Shown here: one piece after another, positions 58,346 through 64,000 of the stretch | Position numbering within the stretch: the stretch's first letter is position 1 | How the letters are laid out: each line of letters begins with the position of its first letter | Source of the DNA: Gemmatimonadota bacterium | GTDB lineage: Bacteria; JAAXHH01 | Length of the DNA: 64,000 bases | Reading direction: 5' to 3' | Assembly (NCBI GenBank): GCA_026706345.1 | Contig: JAPOYX010000268.1 | Coordinates: 1 to 64,000 of the forward strand | Notes under the pieces: generated by a model | What the model was told of the DNA's origin: nothing | Database searches by the model: none | The model's input: the letters and a program-made list of their open reading frames with translations, nothing else | Translations under genes and position numbers: made by a program

Positions 58346-60814
58346 ATGGCTGAAGTCAAGGCACTCCAGGAAATTCAGACGAACCTGCAGGGGGACTCGG
58401 TGATCGAGTCCATCGCCGTGTTGCCCGTGCGCAACCTGGTCGTGTATCCTCACATGGCCGCGGCACTGGTGGCCGACCGGCCGGGTTCCGTCAAGGCGCT
58501 GGACGAAGCGCTGCAGCAGGACAAGATGGTCATGATCCTGGCGCAGCGGGACCCGGAGACGGATCAGCCCGCGCCTGACGATCTCTACAAATACGGTACG
58601 CTGGTCCGGATCTACAAGATGATGAAGCTGCCGGAGGACAGTCTCCACGCGGTTGTCCACGGGGTCTCGCGCGCCCGGGTGACGGAGGTGCTTGAAACGG
58701 AGCCCGTCATGCGCGTCCGGGTGAAGCTCCAGGCGGAGCGCCAGGACGAATCCATGGAGGGCAAGGCCCTGGCTCACAACCTGGCGGAGCAGTTCCAGCG
58801 GCTTATAGAACTGGTCCCGACCATGTCCGAAGAGTTGCGGATACCCCTGCTCAACCTGGAAGACCAGCCGTCCAAGATGGCCGATTTCATTGCCTTCAAC
58901 CTGAAGCTGTCCCTTGAAGACCAGCAGGCCATGCTGGAGCTGAGCGACGTCGGGGACAGGCTGAAGGCGCTGACTTTCCTGATCGCCCGGGAGATCGAGG
59001 TGGCGGAGACGGGCAGCCGCATACAGTCCCAGGTCGAGGACAAGATGGGGAAGACCCAGCGCGAATACTATCTCCGCGAGCAGATGAAGGCCATTCAGCG
59101 GGAACTCGGCGAAGACGGAGACGCCCACGGCGAGGAACTAAAGGATCTGCGCGGGAAGATCGAAGAGGCCGGCATGCCGGACGAAGCGCGGACTGAGGCG
59201 GAACGCGAGCTCAAGCGGCTGGAGCGCATCCCGGCCATCTCTCCGGAGTATTCGACGCTGCGGACCTACCTCGAATGGCTGTCGGAGCTGCCCTGGTCCG
59301 TTTCATCGGATGATCAGCTGGACATCGAACGGGCCCGGGAGATCCTGGACGAAGACCACTACGGCCTCGAGAAGATCAAGGACCGCATCCTCGAGCACCT
59401 GGCCGTGCGCAGCCTGAAGCCGGACCTGAAGGGTTCCATCCTGTGCTTCGTCGGACCGCCGGGGGTGGGCAAGACCTCGCTGGGCAAATCCATCGCCCGC
59501 GCCCTGGGCCGCCGGTTCGTGCGCATTTCGCTGGGCGGCGTGCACGACGAGGCGGAGATCAGGGGCCACCGCAGGACCTATATCGGCGCGCTGCCTGGCC
59601 GCATCATCCAGAGCATCCGCAAGGCGGGCACCAACAACCCGGTCTTCATGCTGGACGAAATCGACAAGCTCGGGCGGGATTTCCGGGGAGATCCTTCCTC
59701 GGCCCTGCTCGAAGTGCTCGACCCGGAGCAGAACGACACCTTCACCGATCACTACATCGATCTGCCCTTCGACCTGTCCAACGTCATGTTCGTGACCACG
59801 GCCAACATGCTGGCCGGCATCCCGGAGCCGCTGCGCGACCGCATGGAAGTCATCGAGCTGTCGGGATACACGGAAGAGGAGAAGATCGAGATCGCCCGGC
59901 GCTACCTCGTCCCGAGGGAACTGGATACGCACGGGCTCTCCACCGAGGACGTGGTTTTCGACGATCGCGCGATCGGCCGGATCATTGCCGACTATACCCG
60001 GGAGGCGGGTCTGCGCAATCTGGAACGCAAGATACGCACGGTGGCACGCAAGTCGGCCCGTTCGGTCGCCGAAGGGCAGGCTCCCCCCTTCCCGGTCTCC
60101 GAAGATGAGCTTCACCGGTACCTGGGCCCGCCCGAGTACTTCTCCGAGACCGCGGAGCGCACCGGAGACCCCGGCGTGGCGATCGGCCTGGCCTGGACCC
60201 CGGCCGGTGGCGAAATCATGTTCGTCGAAGCCAGCAAGATGGCCGGCGGCAAGGGCCTGACGCTTACGGGCCAACTGGGCGACGTGATGAAGGAATCCGC
60301 CCGGGCCGCCCTGACCTATGTCCGGTCGCACGCCGCGGACTGGCAAATCGATCCGGCGTTCTTCGACAGGCACGACATTCACATCCATCTGCCCGTGGGC
60401 GCCATTCCCAAGGACGGACCTTCCGCCGGCGTAGCGCTCGTGACGGTGCTGACCTCCCTGCTCACGGGACGGCCGGTCCGGAACGACCTGGCCATGACCG
60501 GTGAGGTCACCCTCCGCGGCAAGGTCATGCCCGTCGGCGGCATCAAGGAGAAGGTCCTCGGGGCGATGCGGGCCGGCATCACCACCATCATACTGCCCCG
60601 CAGGAACGAGAAAGACCTGGACGACGTGCCCGCGGCCGTAAAGGAGAAGCTCGGCTTCTGCCTGGTCGACCGCATCGACCAGGTCCTGGAACTGGCGCTC
60701 ATGGACGAACCCGTCGACGATGAGCCCGTCGACACACCGGAAAGCGACGGGACATGGGCGGAGAGCCTGGAAGGCGGGGTAACGGTTGCGACCCGGGACG
60801 CGAATCTGAACTGA
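58346..60814 (+). CDS. lon: ATP-dependent protease Lon
   Basis: 822 residues with the complete LonA layout: an N-terminal substrate-binding domain (SIAVLPVRNLVVYPHM), an AAA+ module with Walker A GPPGVGKTS (about 370) and Walker B VFMLDEIDK (about 436), and a protease domain with the catalytic Ser in KDGPSAGVAL (about 691) and Lys in GGIKEK (about 733). Lon degrades damaged and regulatory proteins in the cytoplasm. It ends in an acidic tail. A do-type protease gene follows on the same strand, so two proteolysis genes lie side by side. Confidence 0.97.
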   Translation: MAEVKALQEIQTNLQGDSVIESIAVLPVRNLVVYPHMAAALVADRPGSVKALDEALQQDKMVMILAQRDPETDQPAPDDLYKYGTLVRIYKMMKLPEDSLHAVVHGVSRARVTEVLETEPVMRVRVKLQAERQDESMEGKALAHNLAEQFQRLIELVPTMSEELRIPLLNLEDQPSKMADFIAFNLKLSLEDQQAMLELSDVGDRLKALTFLIAREIEVAETGSRIQSQVEDKMGKTQREYYLREQMKAIQRELGEDGDAHGEELKDLRGKIEEAGMPDEARTEAERELKRLERIPAISPEYSTLRTYLEWLSELPWSVSSDDQLDIERAREILDEDHYGLEKIKDRILEHLAVRSLKPDLKGSILCFVGPPGVGKTSLGKSIARALGRRFVRISLGGVHDEAEIRGHRRTYIGALPGRIIQSIRKAGTNNPVFMLDEIDKLGRDFRGDPSSALLEVLDPEQNDTFTDHYIDLPFDLSNVMFVTTANMLAGIPEPLRDRMEVIELSGYTEEEKIEIARRYLVPRELDTHGLSTEDVVFDDRAIGRIIADYTREAGLRNLERKIRTVARKSARSVAEGQAPPFPVSEDELHRYLGPPEYFSETAERTGDPGVAIGLAWTPAGGEIMFVEASKMAGGKGLTLTGQLGDVMKESARAALTYVRSHAADWQIDPAFFDRHDIHIHLPVGAIPKDGPSAGVALVTVLTSLLTGRPVRNDLAMTGEVTLRGKVMPVGGIKEKVLGAMRAGITTIILPRRNEKDLDDVPAAVKEKLGFCLVDRIDQVLELALMDEPVDDEPVDTPESDGTWAESLEGGVTVATRDANLN

Positions 60815-60820
60815 GCGGCC

Positions 60821-60864
60821 ACGGCGGGCGCATGGCGACGGCGGGCGCATGGCGACGGCGAGCG
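60821..60864. repeat. 17-bp tandem repeat after lon
   Basis: ACGGCGGGCGCATGGCG starts at 60821 and 60838. A shorter third copy, ACGGCGAGCG, starts at 60855. The array lies in the lon-protease spacer. Confidence 0.85.
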
Positions 60865-61048
60865 AAAACCGGGAAGGTGAGGGGCGAATCCAGCCGGTAA
60901 CCGTCCTGTGTTCGATGCGGGCATGGCTCAAGACGCGGGGAAGAGGCAGGTCTCAGGAAGGCTTAAACGATTGACGCCGGGAAGCGCGCCCGGTATTATG
61001 CATAGTCGAATCATGCAGGACTCTGATCGTATAGAAAGGGAGATTGGC

Positions 61049-62536
61049 ATGACGGAGAAAAGAAAGTTCGGCGGCCTCACCGGCGCGGCACTGCTCATCA
61101 CGGGCATGGTGCTCGGTGGGCTGTTCATATCAAACTGGGACGCTTCCGTCGTCGAACGGGACGAATACCGGTCGATCACGCCGGTCGTGGCCGCGGATCA
61201 GCGGTCGCTTCAGGAATTCAGCGAGACTTTCGCGGGTATCGCTGAAAAGGTAAAGCCTTCGGTGGTGCTGATACGGAGCAAACGCGTGGCCAGACAGGCG
61301 CAGCAACGGTTCTGGAACCCCTGGGAAGAGTTTTTCGGCGGCGGACCGCAGCGCGATAGCCAACCCCGACCTTTCCGGGGCCTGGGATCCGGCGTCATCG
61401 TATCGGAAGACGGCTACATCCTGACGAACAACCACGTGGTGGAGGGGGCTGACGAACTGACGATTCAGTTGTCTGACGAGCGCGAGGTGGAAGCGGAGAT
61501 CGTCGGCCTGGACCCCCGCACCGATCTTGCCGTCATCAAGGTCGGTTTAGGCGATCTTCCCGTGTTGCCCTTCGGGGACTCCGACAAGCTGCGCGTGGGC
61601 GAATGGGTCATGGCCGTGGGCAATCCCTTCGGGTATAACCACACTGTCACGGCGGGCATCGTCAGCGCCAAGGGCCGGAGCAGGGTGCTTCCGCGGGACC
61701 AGAACACCTACGAGAACTTCATCCAGACCGACGCGGCCATCAATCCCGGGAACAGCGGCGGCGCCCTGGTCGACCTCGACGGTAATCTCATGGGCGTCAA
61801 CACGGCCATCGCTACCAGGACGGGCGGATACCAGGGCATCGGTTTTGCGATTCCGGCCAACATGGCCCGGAAGATCATGACCCGGCTGGTCGAGGACGGG
61901 CGCGTCACGCGCGGTTACCTGGGTGTAATGATCAGGAACCTCGATGAGGTCGTGGCGGAGTCCATGGGGATCGAAAGCACAGTCGGTGTGCTCATCGAAG
62001 GAATCACGGACGACGGACCGGCGAAAGATTCCGATCTCCAGCGGGAAGACGTGGTCATTGCCCTGAACGGGAAGGAAGTGGAGGATACGGACGACCTTCG
62101 CAACCGGATCGCGGATATGGCACCGGGCACGGAAGTCGAACTCGATGTGATCCGCGACGGAGCGCCGAAGAATGTTACCATAAAACTGGGCGAGTTGCCC
62201 GATGGCGATCCCACGCGCACCGCGTCGAGAGAGGGTTCGCCGAAGAGTCCTGCGTCCAATCTCGGCATCGACGTAATGGATGTTGCCCGGGAATGGACCC
62301 GCTATTACGAATCGGGGTCGGGTGTGGTGATTGCACAGGTACGCTCGGGCAGCGTAGCCGAGGACAAGGGGCTTCGCCGGGGCGACCTGATTCGCGAGGT
62401 GAACGGCGGTCCGGTGTCCAGCGTACAGGAATTCCTGGCCGTTGTCCGGGAGTTCGATGCCGGGCAGGCCATCCGGTTCCGGATACAGCGCGGCAGCGCG
62501 CAATTCCTGGTGGGCCTGCGGATCCCCGAAGAATAA
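61049..62536 (+). CDS. Do/DegQ-type periplasmic serine protease
   Basis: 495 residues from ATG 61049, behind AAGGGAGA. An N-terminal hydrophobic segment (about 10-30) directs export. The trypsin-like domain has the triad His in TNNHVVEGAD (about 128), Asp in RTDLAVIKV (about 159) and Ser in INPGNSGGALV (about 234). Two PDZ domains follow (about 285-380 and 405-495, the second with VVIAQVRSGSVAEDKGLRRGDLI). It is an envelope quality-control protease and chaperone. A strong terminator stands after it. Confidence 0.95.
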   Translation: MTEKRKFGGLTGAALLITGMVLGGLFISNWDASVVERDEYRSITPVVAADQRSLQEFSETFAGIAEKVKPSVVLIRSKRVARQAQQRFWNPWEEFFGGGPQRDSQPRPFRGLGSGVIVSEDGYILTNNHVVEGADELTIQLSDEREVEAEIVGLDPRTDLAVIKVGLGDLPVLPFGDSDKLRVGEWVMAVGNPFGYNHTVTAGIVSAKGRSRVLPRDQNTYENFIQTDAAINPGNSGGALVDLDGNLMGVNTAIATRTGGYQGIGFAIPANMARKIMTRLVEDGRVTRGYLGVMIRNLDEVVAESMGIESTVGVLIEGITDDGPAKDSDLQREDVVIALNGKEVEDTDDLRNRIADMAPGTEVELDVIRDGAPKNVTIKLGELPDGDPTRTASREGSPKSPASNLGIDVMDVAREWTRYYESGSGVVIAQVRSGSVAEDKGLRRGDLIREVNGGPVSSVQEFLAVVREFDAGQAIRFRIQRGSAQFLVGLRIPEE

Positions 62537-62604
62537 CACAGGGGCGGCGTGTCCTGCTTGCACGCCACGCGTCCCACATCAGCGGAATATCGATCGACAC
62601 TTCA

Positions 62605-62636
62605 GAAAACGCGGAGCGCCTTCCGCGTTTTCTTCA
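62605..62636 (+). terminator. Strong hairpin terminator after the Do protease
   Basis: GAAAACGCGGA (62605-62615) pairs perfectly with TCCGCGTTTTC (62622-62632) around a six-base loop, an 11-bp stem with T-rich sequence on the 3' side. The A/T ends also allow it to work in the opposite direction. Confidence 0.85.
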
Positions 62637-62701
62637 TAATGGGCCTTTCACCCGACGGGTATGGGTACCCGAATCGGTACGGCCGGGGTACGTACTTCCA
62701 G

Positions 62702-64000
62702 ATGAAACCTCCCGTAGCGCTCGTAATCCTGGACGGCTGGGGCATGGGTCCCCGAAGCGATGCCAACGCCGTCCTGCTGGCGGATACGCCGAACTTCGAC
62801 AGGCTGTGGCGACGGTATCCCCGCACCCTGCTGAGCGCGTCAGGCGAAGACGTGGGGCTGCCGCCGGGGATCATGGGAAACTCGGAAGTCGGCCACCTCA
62901 ACCTGGGCGCCGGAAGAGTGGTGCGGCAGGAAGTAAGCCGGATCAACGGAGCCATCGATGACGGCTCCTTCTTCGAGAACGCCGCGTTTATCGAAATGCT
63001 GAAGTGGCTTCGGGAAACAGGAGGCCGGCTTAACCTGCTCGGCCTCACGTCGGACGGCCTGGTCCACAGCGCCGAAAGGCATTACCTGGCGCTGCTCGAA
63101 CTGGCCGGGCGCCAGGGTGTGACAGGCGACCGCGTCCTGGTGCACGCTGTCCTGGACGGGCGGGACACGCCGCCGCAGAGCGCACCGGGCTACCTCCGGA
63201 CGCTCCAGGAAGCCGTCGACCGGCTGGGCGTGGGACGCATCGCGACCGTGACCGGGCGATACTACGCCATGGACCGGGACAACCGGTGGGAGCGCGTGCG
63301 CAGGGCCTACGAACTCTTCACAGAGGGCAGGGGCAGCCGGGCCGGCACCGCGGAGGAAGCCGTCCGGGCGGCCTACGCCCGGGGCGAAACAGACGAGTTC
63401 GTCGCACCCACCGTCGTGGCACCGACGGAAGACAGTTCCACGAGCGTGATCGCGGACGGCGACGGACTGATCGTGTTCAATTTCCGGGCCGACCGCGGCC
63501 GGCAGATCGTTCGACCCTTTATCGAGCCGGCCTTCGACGGATTTCACCGCGGGACCGTGCCGGATGTGCGCGTCGTCACCATGACGCCCTACGATGCGCG
63601 TTTCGACGTACCCTGCGCCTTTCGCCCCCCGGAGCGCATGCGCGGGATCCTGGGCGAGACGATCAGCCTGGCCGGCCAGCGGCAGCTGCGCGTGGCGGAA
63701 ACCGAAAAGTACCCCCACGTCACCTATTTCTTCAACGGCGGCGACGAACAACCCTTCCAGGGCGAAGACCGGATCCTGGTTCCCTCGCCGCGGGACGTCG
63801 CCACCTACGACGAAAAACCCGAAATGAGCGCGCCCGAGGTCGCGGCGCAGGTTTCCCGGGCCCTCCGCGGCGGAGAATACGACTTCGTCCTGGTGAATTT
63901 CGCCAACCCGGACATGGTGGGGCACACGGGCTCGCTCCCGGCGGCTGTCGCCGCGGTGGAGACGGTGGACCGTTGCCTCGGCGAGGTGATGGATGCGATC
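62702..64000 (+). CDS. gpmI: Cofactor-independent phosphoglycerate mutase, 3' end outside window
   Basis: The ATG at 62702 opens a frame that runs off the window, giving 433 of the usual 510 or so residues. PVALVILDGWGMGP holds the first metal ligands. MGNSEVGHLNLGAGRVV carries the phosphorylated Ser, and HAVLDGRDTPPQSAPGYL, FNFRADRGRQI and TEKYPHVTYFFNGG are all hallmark blocks. It interconverts 3- and 2-phosphoglycerate in glycolysis and needs divalent metal. It is separated from the Do protease by the terminator, so it has its own promoter in 62637-62701. Confidence 0.96.
   Translation, partial: MKPPVALVILDGWGMGPRSDANAVLLADTPNFDRLWRRYPRTLLSASGEDVGLPPGIMGNSEVGHLNLGAGRVVRQEVSRINGAIDDGSFFENAAFIEMLKWLRETGGRLNLLGLTSDGLVHSAERHYLALLELAGRQGVTGDRVLVHAVLDGRDTPPQSAPGYLRTLQEAVDRLGVGRIATVTGRYYAMDRDNRWERVRRAYELFTEGRGSRAGTAEEAVRAAYARGETDEFVAPTVVAPTEDSSTSVIADGDGLIVFNFRADRGRQIVRPFIEPAFDGFHRGTVPDVRVVTMTPYDARFDVPCAFRPPERMRGILGETISLAGQRQLRVAETEKYPHVTYFFNGGDEQPFQGEDRILVPSPRDVATYDEKPEMSAPEVAAQVSRALRGGEYDFVLVNFANPDMVGHTGSLPAAVAAVETVDRCLGEVMDAI

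Noticed and set aside
59303-60931. Long minus-strand open frame (542 codons) opposite lon
   Set aside because: Antisense shadow with Arg/Pro/His-rich, low-complexity translation and no ribosome site.

Overview
The window is 64 kb of bacterial chromosome from a GC-rich, Gram-negative, diderm organism. Hand counts of single 60-base lines give 44/60 G+C in the lon core and 20/60 in the defence island. A PorV/PorQ-type outer-membrane protein and a TPR protein with a GWxTD-type domain point to the FCB superphylum (Latescibacterota, Fibrobacterota and Gemmatimonadota relatives). This is an inference from gene content; no rRNA or other phylogenetic marker was analysed. I see no rRNA or tRNA genes, CRISPR array, integrase or insertion sequence.

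Layout. 1-6.9 kb: the 3' part of a GH32-like gene, a frameshifted alcohol dehydrogenase, an ankyrin protein, a GNAT enzyme, a glutaminyl cyclotransferase, a PorV-like barrel and a Gfo/Idh/MocA oxidoreductase. 7-14.7 kb, minus strand: a long tightly packed run comprising a ceramidase-like enzyme, a MOSC protein, an SDR, a spore-photoproduct-lyase-type radical SAM enzyme, a nucleosidase-like protein, an anchored hypothetical protein, an amidohydrolase and an M48 lipoprotein protease. 14.8-18 kb: an APH-type kinase, Era and a class-IV aminotransferase. 18.3-26.9 kb: a heme/siroheme operon (HemX-like protein, Met8-like protein, HemA, an in-frame HemC-CobA-HemD reading frame, a zinc-ribbon protein, HemB, HemL). 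27-41.2 kb: accessory envelope and catabolic genes (Ig-like lipoprotein, FtsX-type permease, GWxTD protein, M29 aminopeptidase, GH106-like hydrolase, an unknown protein, a beta-lactamase-fold protein without its catalytic motif, an orphan solute-binding lipoprotein, a DUF1330 protein).

41.3-54.9 kb is a low-GC island that looks like an antiphage locus. On the minus strand are a PLD-SNF2 helicase and, further on, an Eco57I-like adenine methylase translationally coupled to two uncharacterised proteins (209 and 979 aa). Between them, on the opposite strand, sits an AbiEi-AbiEii pair whose AbiEii carries a WYL-like domain and a Cys/His tail. Orphan antitoxin-like genes (HicB, AbrB) and a broken MNT nucleotidyltransferase lie at the edges. 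The methylase has an apparent one-base frameshift near its start.

54.9-64 kb returns to high-GC core: an Eis-like acetyltransferase, a two-domain VOC lipoprotein, a cytochrome c lipoprotein, lon (with a candidate sigma-54 promoter and paired upstream palindromes), a Do-family protease, a strong terminator, and the start of gpmI.

A recurring oddity is that many core intergenic spacers contain short tandem duplications (9, 17, 18, 19, 23 and 30 bp periods). Two spacers carry a diverged copy of the 3' end of the adjacent gene. I saw none of these in the island spacers.
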